This document shows positions 49,701-56,399 of a stretch of 64,000 nt of DNA, piece by piece. Origin of the DNA: a virus. Numbering within the stretch: position 1 is the stretch's first letter; each line of letters starts with the position of its first letter. The stretch lies in the IMG/VR virus record IMGVR_UViG_3300037882_001770, positions 1 to 64,000 of that record. One strand, 5' to 3'. The notes beneath the pieces were generated by a model. It made no database searches. It saw only the letters and a list, made by a program, of their open reading frames with translations, and was not told the origin of the DNA. The position numbers and the translations under genes were made by a program.

Positions 49701-52530
49701 TATCTTTATATAAATTATTGTCAAACACGATATCGCCAACGTTGGCTAAACTCAAGTACCGCAATGGAAATCCTAATACCGGATCATTTACATTACCGGG
49801 TCCTATTGCATAGCTAAACAATTTATTACCAGCAAAAGTGGTACTTGGGTATTTTGACGACGATCCAAGACTAATACCGTCAGCATCATACACATCAAAC
49901 AACGGTGGTTGGTTGACTCCAGTTTTTTGTTGAGTTTCGAGCCATTCAATACCATCAAAGTAAAAACTTATTCCTTGCAAAGTATTACCACTTAAGCAAA
50001 CTATATTTTGATCAACCAACACTGTAGCGTCAGCTGCCGGAACCAAATTGATAATAGGTTGAGCAATCAACGGTGGCACAGTATCTGGAACAATAAATTC
50101 AACTAGGTATATTTTATTACGTACATCTGGGTCAGAATCAGCAGCAAAAATAACCCGAGTTCCGTTGGCCAATTCATATCCGTCAATAGAATACGTAGCT
50201 GTTCCGGTGCCAGCAGCAGTTGCTTCGGCAGTGATAATATCTCCGGCGCTGTACACAATGCCAGCGGTACCGGCTACTGTGTTCCAGTCAGTGGTGCCCA
50301 CTGTTGTAATTGTGTAAGAGTATCCAATTACCAAATTACTAGATTCAAATGTTCCGGTTGTTCCGTTAATAGTGCTGAGTACATCTGTATTAGAAAAATC
50401 AATAATATCAACTGGTTGCTTGCCCTGAGTTCCAAAATTAAACAATCGAGTTCCGGCACGATATTCCAACACCGGGCGTTTTGCTCTTGACAAATTATTC
50501 ACTGTAGGTGCAACATTATTGTATTCGGCGGTAGCATTGATGACATCAATATGGAACCAGCGATTACTTCTAGTCCAAGGATTTAAATCCGGACTGGCAC
50601 GATTTATTGTTAGATAATCTGTAACCTCTGGGGCATTTAAAGTAGTGTCATATCCACCAACATCGAACGGAGCACTATCATACGGAATACTTTCGCTCTT
50701 GGTGTAGGTTTCCGGAGTAACAAAGTTGGTCACCGGTAATAATTGAATAGCTGTGCCAACACCCTCTATATAATAAGAATTGTTTTGATAGCTTTCTGGA
50801 ATTACATTGCCTCTAAATGTTACCTTGAGGCCATTGGTGAACACCACACCGTTGGGGCTGGTGTAGTCGGGCTCGCCAATAATATCTTCAATGTTAAGAG
50901 TAGTATCTAGTGATTGGTCGATCAATCGAATACGGCCAAAAATTTCAGGATCTGTGCCGTCCTGGTACCAGAGGGTATCAAGTATTGCAGTTAGTAATGG
51001 AATTTGTTCAAAATATCCTTCGGCATTTTTATACCATTGTGTGCTGGCATATTGCTGACCAAACTGAATTGAAAACTTTTCTAAATTGTTGACCTCTTCC
51101 ACACTGTTTAATTGCATAAACTGTGTGCCGTCTGAGGTTGTTACATATTCAATTTGCCACACGCTATAACGCAAGGACTGGTTGGTAATGTCTGTGGTTT
51201 GATCAAATGTAGTTGTGTCAAAGGCTCCAACAATACCAGTATCGGGTGCCGTGTCTGGCAATGGGTCAAACTGTGTGGTAATTTGCCAGCCGCCGTCTTG
51301 TGCATCGACAATTTGATTTAAAAATATTACGGTGCGGCCGTTGAGATTTGTTATTCCGTCAATGCCGCCATATTGCTCAAGGAATGGGTCAACAAATTGA
51401 TTGTTGATTTGATTGAACTTGAGATTGGTTACTAGATCAACTGTGCCAATGCTGGTTAATCCGTAGTAAAAATTCTGTGCAGTACTCAGCGGAACGTTAA
51501 AAGTTACTGTCCCTAAATCTTCACCGTTGTTAATTACTCCCAACACATCACGACTGCTAATATTAGGAGTGCTAGGGATTGTTCCGCTAATGCCTGGATC
51601 GGTTTGTATCCAGAATCCAGGACCGGTTCCGGGAGTGCCATCGATTATGTTGATTTGACCGCGCATGTTAAACTGCGTAGCACTAGAGTAATACAGTGTG
51701 TCGGGCGCATCTTGTGGGACTTCAAATGTGATTGTTCCGGTGGTTGAACCGTTGCGACTTACCCCAGTGCTATACGTGTTAACGTTGCCAAGGCTTGCTA
51801 TTGTTTTGATCCAAAATGGTGACGGCACATTCAGTGACAAATCAAACGTATATGTGTTGCCGCGAGTCAAGGTCAACGTTGGGTTCGTTAAAAAGTCAAT
51901 CACATAAGCCGATGTACTGTTGTTGGTCACTCGATAATTAACAGTCTCCTTAGCGTTTTGCGCAACTTGAAAAGTATAATTGCCGCCACGCACTAATGTG
52001 ATTGCCGGATTGGTGCCCGAAATTCCACTAAATGTGTACGCACCATTGGCGCGAGTCACAGTGATATTATCAGTTAATGGTACTGTGGTTGCCGATACAT
52101 CAACATCGTCTGGACCCGACGGTAACCAGTAGTATTGACTAAAGTTAACCATTTTGTCAAAATCAACAAATGGGTCCCATGTGTAGTATTCGCTAGTATA
52201 TAGGCGAGCCGGGTTATTAGTGACGGCGCCTTGTAATCTAAGTGCATCATTGATACCAGGATAGGTAATAACATCATTGATATCGTCTGAGTCTGGTTCT
52301 AATGAAACAACGCCGGGTTCTAATTGATAGTCTGTACGAATTTTTGTTGGCTCTGTCACGTATCGATCGTTGGGATTTACACCAGGACCAACCCGACGAC
52401 CCACAAAGCCTTGAGTCTTTTGAAATTTTGGTTCTTGAACTAATTGATCTAATGTTGCATTTAAAAATTGTTCGGTAACCGGAGTCTGGAATATTTCTGG
52501 GAGGAAATCAACAGTTCTTATTTTTGCCAT
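37747..52530 (-). CDS. Giant virion structural protein (4,927 aa)
   Basis: By far the longest gene in the window, with no internal stop across 14.8 kb. The N-terminus (MAKIRTVDFLPEIFQTPVTE, then GFVGRRVGPGVNPNDRYV) resembles large structural proteins encoded next to gp6 in marine T4-like phages. The body is mostly short beta modules: about a dozen copies of a V-[YF]-V-[NG]-G...Q...Y-T...I-x-F...P..G unit, GSGY-type segments, and seven FG-GAP-like repeats at about 2355-3205. The C-terminus has GERIMYRERD and RRGTAGTAA. It lies in the position of T4 gp7/gp10, so baseplate-to-fibre attachment is likely. It overlaps the gp6-like stop by one base. Confidence 0.8.
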   Translation of the reverse strand: MAKIRTVDFLPEIFQTPVTEQFLNATLDQLVQEPKFQKTQGFVGRRVGPGVNPNDRYVTEPTKIRTDYQLEPGVVSLEPDSDDINDVITYPGINDALRLQGAVTNNPARLYTSEYYTWDPFVDFDKMVNFSQYYWLPSGPDDVDVSATTVPLTDNITVTRANGAYTFSGISGTNPAITLVRGGNYTFQVAQNAKETVNYRVTNNSTSAYVIDFLTNPTLTLTRGNTYTFDLSLNVPSPFWIKTIASLGNVNTYSTGVSRNGSTTGTITFEVPQDAPDTLYYSSATQFNMRGQINIIDGTPGTGPGFWIQTDPGISGTIPSTPNISSRDVLGVINNGEDLGTVTFNVPLSTAQNFYYGLTSIGTVDLVTNLKFNQINNQFVDPFLEQYGGIDGITNLNGRTVIFLNQIVDAQDGGWQITTQFDPLPDTAPDTGIVGAFDTTTFDQTTDITNQSLRYSVWQIEYVTTSDGTQFMQLNSVEEVNNLEKFSIQFGQQYASTQWYKNAEGYFEQIPLLTAILDTLWYQDGTDPEIFGRIRLIDQSLDTTLNIEDIIGEPDYTSPNGVVFTNGLKVTFRGNVIPESYQNNSYYIEGVGTAIQLLPVTNFVTPETYTKSESIPYDSAPFDVGGYDTTLNAPEVTDYLTINRASPDLNPWTRSNRWFHIDVINATAEYNNVAPTVNNLSRAKRPVLEYRAGTRLFNFGTQGKQPVDIIDFSNTDVLSTINGTTGTFESSNLVIGYSYTITTVGTTDWNTVAGTAGIVYSAGDIITAEATAAGTGTATYSIDGYELANGTRVIFAADSDPDVRNKIYLVEFIVPDTVPPLIAQPIINLVPAADATVLVDQNIVCLSGNTLQGISFYFDGIEWLETQQKTGVNQPPLFDVYDADGISLGSSSKYPSTTFAGNKLFSYAIGPGNVNDPVLGFPLRYLSLANVGDIVFDNNLYKDTFVYVTDSVGKTQPTSIGFVRQYSDRITYVREIGWQPAVTPELIRQQFQFTYDGSPLQLDVKVVENNTVPAIQLYVGSQFQETGNYTYTTTDNTTTIVLTTAYVPGDIIEVEVLSDQISAVGFYQVPGNLESNPLNANSDTFTLGTIRSHYGSIAKNLIALQGPINGANNTRDLGNIIPYGLQILQQSSPLTLAGYFMRNPEYNIFASIEYNSREYIKFKSQLLETVIRNDYVSQTVSQILDSAISEITQGRTELNPFYWSDMLPAGSVFTDTVTTITPITTNIFSTLQTYDFTSSNYLGLLVYLTRTVNNQPETVLLQRGIEYDVAIDGPRLTITIPLAVGEKVTIREYTTTVGNYVPNTPTKIGLYPRFRPEIYVDTSYVNPTTVIQGHDGSITVAFGDIRDQILLEFETRIYNNLKNDNNPTPLSFADIAPGFFRTTGYSQTEITNILSQSFLTWVGWNKIDYKTQDYIANNPFTYNYSSAGNRITNTPLLGAWRGIYRYFYDTESPNTRPWEMLGFSEEPAWWVDQYGPAPYTSDNLVLWDDLEAGYVADPVAPYVIEKYRRPGLTSVLPAGSEGQLLAPIDSVVGPYDPTAFRKSWVVGDGGPAESAWWTSSSYPFAVMRLLALTRPAQFFSLFADRDLYRFDAELDQYLYNGRYRLDANGIEVYGNGVSKASYINWIVDYNQQLGRSSTTRLTEDLQNLDVRLCYRMATFTDKQYLKIYTERSSPDSLNSGLLLPDESYNLLLYKNQPFAEIVYSALIIERVQNGYAVYGYSTTAPYFQIFASASNGLLTTVSAGGASVRVPSQYTDTVVQVPYGYVFTNTTIMVDFILSYGAYLKSQGLVFDDVENGYTLNWNQMAEEFLYFSQQGWAVGTMINLNPSASKLTAVRPGAVVDTIVSVTPENMLLDQNRTVLPTRDLLIERIDNRFTISSATNQTISYLQLRFTNYENLVVLDNLSIFNDLIYNPTTGARQNRIRIMASTTTEWNGTLDAQGFILNQDNVKEWKSNRRYTKGEIVKYKGTYWSAQGIIQPKLEFDYNDWVKSDYTAIQKGLLPNIANKADQLANSYNTNVANLEGDNDLLSYGLIGFRPRQYMEALNLDDVSQVNIYQQFLKSKGTVRSAEIFTRADLGKESAEYNIYENWGVLVSTYGANANRSFIELRLNEALLSSNPSTIQVIQPQQQSNAEQTVLLSDVWRESYKLTSTDILPTTYTTQTDTALPSAGYVNLNDTDINVFSLDDPSSISASLDSIGIGTIIWVAKTNSYDWNIYRCGRVAGQVQQVIDNLNGTSVAQFNTAHDLEVGDLIIIRYFDTAIDGVYRVLSVPSITSVVIAFNFNNTNQTQVFGEGLAFELQSSRVTQASDVALLPFANLLTAGAKAWVDNNGNGHWAVLEKQNPFTSYNEITAESVESNANFGTSITQTLNNFSALVGAPSANSGAGTINAFNQGVDNLYIDSGTLVLLAANTVGFGNSVKFGNQSWAVAGASKSLSNTGYAISLYQIPTTPDFLQVQLLIPPDINPSVIDPIKFGESVTISRDERWMYVGAPDGDRVYAYGRVDADPQSVNYRTDGSTASFNYSDTIQIDSANPAQLLVTLNSNQLTYGADYTIDAEDVIFTIAPIADQPLNIARRDTVQLDSRVYVNVVATGGSGTGARFSVNNVRGVYGVTIVNPGTGYTVGNTLTIPGTSIGGTSPANDVTITITGVTTLVAGIITDFTFTGGGISNTASFNLEPSLYTATNIYSFTVVVDGIIQRPFLDYTFNNGTTTITFTTLPGSGSVISVRAGVYWQYADTITGPSGSRFGHSVDTTTDGRQVMIGAPDDEVTITVNGAPTPILAGNTYVYDRSVIRYSVNDVLEDTYAIPGVPVDPIMVVLNGEYLTSTQFAVNGQYTIVGSDVVLSSSTELTIGDILEIETNQFQLVQTISANSPFDEADFGHAIDVCPTNCSIYIGAPFDGSVLSQAGSVDRRVNQSRVYGVTTSLIANPTLVAGDTIRINNIEVTVPNSPNNTVGGLANAINTFDPPIPNVIASTTTDLTFAGDGITNIFGIGSLYSAADSYTTVVYVNNVLQTSGVDYSYNNTSEQIIFTSAPAKNSVILVVSGRLTLSVKNSIAATPFNKLTILPGVVSAVSSVLPTAFTDLLFDTYPWTQTIVSPAASAYAKFGSALNINDDSTTLVVGAPHGNVYEPVTFDGGNTVFDDSSTTFFTPIADGGVVYTFDYLSSGTDNISNPGLFVFGQQIYDTSIAANDEFGTAVNYTSSRLIIGSPNSTVENLTFAGRVSVFNNVNDTPAWAVIHQQQPVVDIDLINSVFAYDKLTSGGQQYFDFFNPLQGKILGAAQRNIDYIGAVDPADYNVGSIHNLGNSWAQEHVGEIWWDTDTVRFIDPNQDDIVYASRRWGQLFPGSRVDIYQWISSLVAPVSYPGPGTPLSTSSYTVSTALNQQNILETRYYFWVRGLTTIDTKAGKTLSSTGIARYIENPRSSGIPYVAPLNASTVAIYNALDLVSAADTILHIEYDRQFTDAAVHQEFQLIADGRGDSFLNDILYRKMQDSFCGVDTRGGVVPDPFLSPAERYGVQFRPRQSMFADRYTALENYLTRANTVLAQYPIVEMRSFNLLNSREPEPPATVDSTTIWNLRVANLDVLGYQNINTVALGYLYLVDSDSSQNGLWTIYEVAEVASVRVLNLVRVQNYDTRRYWSHIDWYLPGYNNTINPVAEVPNYTSLDTLTLTAVPVGSSVQVTANAQGKFEVYQRTDLGWNRVGLQDGTIQFNQELWNYALGNFGFDVEVFDAQYFDQEPVIETRKIIQAINEELFIDDLAIERNRSLMLMFHYIYSEFTAPEWLVKTSLVDVDHKIRALLPFQTYLQDNQDFVLDYIQEVKPYHVQIREFNLTYDGSDAYFGDLTDFDIPAYFNTELVPPQYVSPVLTPYTQARSEGESTVSDAEPNSEIWTLRPWKEWYNNYLLSIQGVNVVDTGAGYTVAPEVVVTGDCEVPAEMTAIINSAGQVVGVTVDNPGSGYSTTAEITFVGGNGLGARATSIMGNDLVRSIKTVMKYDRYQYSSTIMDWEANTSFDNGTLVRYIDQIWEANSDDSSAVNSPTFNPEQWIRVNPALVTLQYNTSGNYYEITPGSTYITGVDRTMGLYTPTSNQPGLELPLLIDGVDYPGVQVYGLGYTETTELNAIYESSYLDLYLGTRFTDINVDGGAYIDTYSSHAPEELIPGSEFDTMDMRVYTRPGSYWALDGHGFPEVVIKYAIDPTVSEMSFAGLLPYPSQVTVANQSTGIQLVEGVNYTVNWVNQTVTVTSGATTGQIIVISSYELGGGSQLYKALVNGADIGNTLLIPVQFSEIQELAIFVNGQITTDYVYEAAENLQTRIVFGTTLASADEVTLTAIGPTLVNDTEVNYSWSAPQTQVITGTTGVLVYELTNTLEYSNPDNLIVTVNGLRARTSAGAEYYSDDSTEFLLPNRLGFSQQLISDNEVHVYLNDIPQTLNVDFAVEPYSPFDDARSIILNTLPEPGTRVLVTVDTNTQCYVSNNNQLTFNSSAGLIPQDGDVIAVTTWNDTRQQDILTQVFVGPVVTGITLVEGYDEVNYDTDFIPASNTVEQNFVATGSTTFVANTIQVIDTTYLPVAVYVGGVLQVSGYTVLSTPGPLTVVFDVAPTFGYAVKIAVTNYSRSTTTDVTNGTAGSFDYSAGAEVIVNNLSLERTITDPDRLWVTFNGKRIFYGQDFAIQDQELILTSGLMTASDIVIITEFTESLVPEAMAFRIFQDMRGAQATYRITPATTTTLAQPLSDTADIIYVEDASRLSDPNVNINIWGIVTIDGERIMYRERDTVNNTISSLRRGTAGTAAAAHSVGTDLYDMGRGNLLPAEYQNYIVSNSFAANGVTVSFTADNVDVGTLDSTSLEEAVEVYVGGTYQVGNYTIIADNPVTVVFDTPPDDGVEVTILIRRGVTWYAQGINTASDGVALQDTQTKAARFLRGL
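42916..45468 (-). repeat. FG-GAP-like (integrin propeller) repeats in the giant protein
   Basis: Seven segments of the form FG-x-[SA]-[VI]...-[GS]-[AS]-[PS] occur in residues about 2355-3205: FGTSITQ..VGAPS, FGNSVKF..AGASK, FGESVTI..VGAPDGD, FGHSVDT..IGAPDDE, FGHAIDV..IGAPFDG, FGSALNI..VGAPHGN, FGTAVNY..IGSPNS. Several are followed by G-x-[VT]-x-x-[YF] strands. The pattern is that of beta-propeller FG-GAP repeats, with other beta modules inserted between blades. Confidence 0.65.
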
Positions 52531-55500
52531 TAAATTACTCCGCTACCGGGTGCAGTACGAATATTTGTACTGGTTAATGCCTGAATTACTTCAACATCAT
52601 TAACTGTTGCCGCATTAACAAAAATTTGATTAGGGGCTGATCTAATTTCGTACAAATCACCAAATGATTTTTGAGGGTTAAGTGGAACCAACACTACAGA
52701 GCTTACAATATCTCCAATTTGACTATGCAGGTAGGCAGCCAGTTCACTGAAATAAAATGTATCGCCAAAATCCCACTTGTCTAAACTAAAGTAAGCTTCG
52801 ACATTGGCGACAACTAAATTTTTAATTTCGCTCACGCTGGCTATGCTATTTGCAGCCTTAATGACCTTAATAGTTGCCCGCAACTCTTGAGAGGCCTTTG
52901 CTCCAAACAACGGTTTAAATTCAACGCTGTTTAAAATCACATTGTCTGAAATCATTTTATAATCTTGCAATCCGGCATACTCCGTAGTAAGTTGATCAAT
53001 AGTTGGCGGGGTTGGTACGGCCACTGTACCGGTTGAATCTTTGATCCAATTTTGATAGGCAGTATAATATTGTAATGTCACCACATATAGGTCAATAATG
53101 TTTGTTGTGCCAGGGTCAAGTCTTGAAGTCAACGGACTATTGTGTCGATACTGGAAGAATAGATCTTGGCGACCAGTTCTGGCCACCCATTCTGAACTAA
53201 CATCTGTTAAAGTGCCAACTCCTAAACTGTTTACTGTCAATTTGTAAAACGACTGATTATCAATGCTAACAGTTGAGTCTTGATTCCATGCATAGAATAT
53301 TTGTCCGTCAAAGTACTCAGACTTGATTGCGTTAATTGCATCAAGAGTAGGATACTCACTGTTGACTACTCCTGCTTCGACCAACAAGTAACGTTCAAGA
53401 TTATCAAAGTCTACAGTTTTTTCTAAGAATACCAACTTTGATTCAGGGTTAACTAACGGTGCCACAATGTCATTGAAGAAATCTGGGTTGTCGGGGATGC
53501 CATCACTATCGCTATCCTGGAAGCTGACTAAAACTTGGAAGTCGTCAACAAATCCATCACTTTCAACTGGTTGACCAATAATACGTAGTTTGGTATCACC
53601 ATCGAGTGGATAATTGCTATCAGGTTTACTATTGGTTTTTAAAACTTTGACAAAGTCTGAAATTACTGTGCCGGTGCGACTGTCGTAGATTTTTTGATCT
53701 GTAAAGAAAAAGAATCGTGTTTCCAACACTGATCCAAAATAGTAATCTAAGCTTCGACTAACTACTGTGTATTTTTCGCCGTCGGTGGTGGCTTGGATAA
53801 ACCAGCTGGCATCATCGTTTACACCGGCGTCACTTTGAGCGTTTGCTAAACTAAAAGTGGCGCCAACATCCAAATTAGTGCTAGTAATTACGTACCACTC
53901 AGCAGTAAGGTTATCATATCCTAGACCAAAATTACGATTTAAAATAATTTGATCTGCTACACTTTGTATTATAGTTGTTGGCAAATCTGTTACAAAAAGT
54001 GGAATAACTTCATCGCATATTGCGCCGGTAGGAACAAAGTTATTAAGAACTACCGGACCGGTTCCGTTGGCTAAATTTCCAAGTCCCTGGTTTGTTCCAT
54101 CAACAAACACCGCAGTTGGGCTGGCCCAGATACTTAGTCTTTCGTCGGCTGTGGTCGGAGTGCCCGGAACTAATTGATTGTTAATATCAAAGAAATATCC
54201 TGTAGGTGCTACAAATTTTACCAAGCTGCCAACTTGAATATACTTGGTGTTGCTTGACGAATACACACCAATTGATACTGGCGAGCCGGTAAAGGTTTGA
54301 AAGTATCCTGTAGTTTCATTGGCCAATGTAGTGCTTTGTTTCCAAGACACACTCAATGACAATAAGTCTGGGCGAGGATAATTTGCATAATAAAATTGTT
54401 TTGCAGTATCTTCGATCAATGTTGGAGTGATACGATTTGTAATTGTATCGCTAATATCGTTATTGGTCAGCCATGTGAATTGAAACGCCGGTAAGGTGTT
54501 GTATTCATACAATGCGCCGTCACTGCTAAAAGTATTGGTGCTGGAATATTTTCCAGTGTTGTCTACCAAATCAAGATATCGACTGGTACCAATACTGGCA
54601 CGATTCAATGCCTTGCTTTTTAAAATTGAGTTGTAGTTGGTAAACGGAAAATTATTATAATCTTCGCCGTTGACCATACGATTTTGTGTATAGTATCTTG
54701 CTGGCGCACGTTGCTTGATCTCGTCAATAGTTTCGCGTGCCTGTGCATTGCTAACCGGTTCGGTGATGCCACAAGTGAATGTAATTGTTTCAATTTGACC
54801 AGTGCGGCTCACATAACTGATTGGGATTACCACACTTTGCATTTCTTCTGGATTGATAATGTATTGCAATCCATTTGATGCACGCACATAAGCCCGGAAC
54901 AAGCCCACAGGAATTTCACTGAATACTCCGTCACCAAAGTTTAATGTGATTTGATCGTTTGTTCTTGAAGTTACGCTGAATAATTTTCTAATGTTTGGGC
55001 TTAACTGCTCAACCGCGGCTGCATAAACGCTTTCTACAAAGGTCCATTCCTGAGCCACGTTGCCTACGTTGTCTAATTGATACAGCCAACGGTCTGTGTT
55101 ATTGACGCCCTCGATGTTGATATTCACAGTACGGTTGCTGATACGTTCTGGCAAGTTAAAATCCTGATTTTGCAACACACCTTGTTTGAACATAAAGAAG
55201 TAACCGGTATTGGCACTAGCAAATCCCAGTTCGTCGTTGCGGAATAGTACATTAAATTGTCCATTTGGCAATGGGCTCGGTTCATATACAAAGCTCTTGC
55301 CGATTGCAGTTGATGTAACTGCTTCAAATGGCATATTAACACCGTCAATGGTAGAAGTATATGGAATAACCGGCAGGTATCCGGGAACTAAATTTATTGT
55401 GTATTCATCTGTGCGCACACCTAAGATTGTGTTTCTTGCGCCTGGGCGGCCAACTCGCTGAGTATTGACCAAGCTGGCATTAACAATTGATGTAAATTGC

Positions 55501-55961
55501 TCTTGCCAATCAAAGTTGCTGGGATCGGCCCAGTTAACTGTAATATTGGCCAGGTTAATCCCGTTGTAGTCAATAACGCTTTCGGTTGTACTAACTGAAA
55601 ACACCTTGAGATACCCCTGAGCAGCAGTGTTACGCTTGGGGGTATAACTGACTAAATTGGCTAGTTTTACAACACTATCTCTGCGCTCGGCGGTGTCTAA
55701 ATAGTTTTCACGTGTGTTTAAATCGGTACGGAATGCTAGTGCTTGACCCATAAAGGCCATAATATCAAGTAGAGCAATGAACTCACTTGATTCAATGTAA
55801 TCATTAAATGTTTCGGGATAATACAGGCGTAAGTAGTCTACAAAACTTTTGCGTAAGGTTTCAAAGTCGTAGCTTTGAAAGTCAGCTTCGCGATAAGTTT
55901 GATAGATTCTTTTCCAATCTTCAACACCAAAAATCGCGGTTTGTCTTGTGGTTTTTGCCAT
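52530..55961 (-). CDS. Baseplate wedge protein, T4 gp6-like (1,143 aa)
   Basis: The N-terminal region reads FVDYLRLYYPETFNDYIESS, then IALLDIMAFMGQALAFRTDLN and NYLDTAERRDSVVKLANL, the gp6/baseplate-J-like signature in which the protein forms the ring of the wedge. It is longer than T4 gp6 (660 aa), the extra length being in the middle and C-terminal beta-rich regions. It follows the gp25-like gene, as in T4. A CATAAATA octamer and GGAATAG ribosome-like sequence lie upstream. Confidence 0.87.
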   Translation of the reverse strand: MAKTTRQTAIFGVEDWKRIYQTYREADFQSYDFETLRKSFVDYLRLYYPETFNDYIESSEFIALLDIMAFMGQALAFRTDLNTRENYLDTAERRDSVVKLANLVSYTPKRNTAAQGYLKVFSVSTTESVIDYNGINLANITVNWADPSNFDWQEQFTSIVNASLVNTQRVGRPGARNTILGVRTDEYTINLVPGYLPVIPYTSTIDGVNMPFEAVTSTAIGKSFVYEPSPLPNGQFNVLFRNDELGFASANTGYFFMFKQGVLQNQDFNLPERISNRTVNINIEGVNNTDRWLYQLDNVGNVAQEWTFVESVYAAAVEQLSPNIRKLFSVTSRTNDQITLNFGDGVFSEIPVGLFRAYVRASNGLQYIINPEEMQSVVIPISYVSRTGQIETITFTCGITEPVSNAQARETIDEIKQRAPARYYTQNRMVNGEDYNNFPFTNYNSILKSKALNRASIGTSRYLDLVDNTGKYSSTNTFSSDGALYEYNTLPAFQFTWLTNNDISDTITNRITPTLIEDTAKQFYYANYPRPDLLSLSVSWKQSTTLANETTGYFQTFTGSPVSIGVYSSSNTKYIQVGSLVKFVAPTGYFFDINNQLVPGTPTTADERLSIWASPTAVFVDGTNQGLGNLANGTGPVVLNNFVPTGAICDEVIPLFVTDLPTTIIQSVADQIILNRNFGLGYDNLTAEWYVITSTNLDVGATFSLANAQSDAGVNDDASWFIQATTDGEKYTVVSRSLDYYFGSVLETRFFFFTDQKIYDSRTGTVISDFVKVLKTNSKPDSNYPLDGDTKLRIIGQPVESDGFVDDFQVLVSFQDSDSDGIPDNPDFFNDIVAPLVNPESKLVFLEKTVDFDNLERYLLVEAGVVNSEYPTLDAINAIKSEYFDGQIFYAWNQDSTVSIDNQSFYKLTVNSLGVGTLTDVSSEWVARTGRQDLFFQYRHNSPLTSRLDPGTTNIIDLYVVTLQYYTAYQNWIKDSTGTVAVPTPPTIDQLTTEYAGLQDYKMISDNVILNSVEFKPLFGAKASQELRATIKVIKAANSIASVSEIKNLVVANVEAYFSLDKWDFGDTFYFSELAAYLHSQIGDIVSSVVLVPLNPQKSFGDLYEIRSAPNQIFVNAATVNDVEVIQALTSTNIRTAPGSGVI

Positions 55962-55980
55962 ATCTATTCCAGTCTAATAT

Positions 55981-55988
55981 TATTTATG
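55981..55988 (-). promoter_or_regulatory. Possible T4-late-like promoter before the gp6-like gene
   Basis: Minus-strand CATAAATA (TATAAATA consensus), 20 nt from the start codon at 55961, in the 46-bp gap after the gp25-like gene. Same octamer as at 36976-36983. It leaves a leader of about a dozen bases containing GGAAT. No -35 box, as expected for late T4 promoters. Confidence 0.4.
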
Positions 55989-56007
55989 GTAATAATAATC
56001 TGGGTAG

Positions 56008-56382
56008 TTAAACGTACGAGGCTCGACGAGTTTCTTGATTAAAGAAGATAGACAGACGCTCTGCACTGGTGCTCGGAACCACTGTAATTTCTATTTGCAA
56101 CAACATGCCGTTGTTCTGTGGAAACAGTTCGATACTACTGACATAAATTCTAGGGTCGCCGCCGGCCACTCGTTGTATTTCCGCTGTGATTCCTCGTTCG
56201 GTTTCTTGCGTTTGATTTTCAAACACATAATCCCATAACACAGTACCGTAGGCCGGTCTTCCAACCACCTGCCCTTGCTGTATATTAAACGCATTTAGCA
56301 GGTCGCGTTTGATTAATTCAAAGTCAACTAGTGTAAACTTTTTATTTTGATTGATTGTATTAAATCCGATAAAAGTGGCCAT
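56008..56382 (-). CDS. Baseplate wedge protein, T4 gp25-like (124 aa)
   Basis: Typical gp25/lysozyme-like baseplate family length. Segments KRDLLNAFNIQQGQVVGRPA, YGTVLWDYVFE and GDPRIYVSSIELF match the family pattern (GE/GQ..GRP.YG..L...VFE). In T4-like particles it joins gp6 in the inner wedge and helps nucleate the sheath. Followed by the gp6-like gene after 46 bp. Confidence 0.88.
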   Translation of the reverse strand: MATFIGFNTINQNKKFTLVDFELIKRDLLNAFNIQQGQVVGRPAYGTVLWDYVFENQTQETERGITAEIQRVAGGDPRIYVSSIELFPQNNGMLLQIEITVVPSTSAERLSIFFNQETRRASYV

Positions 56383-56399
56383 GCTGTATTTACTTTCGT

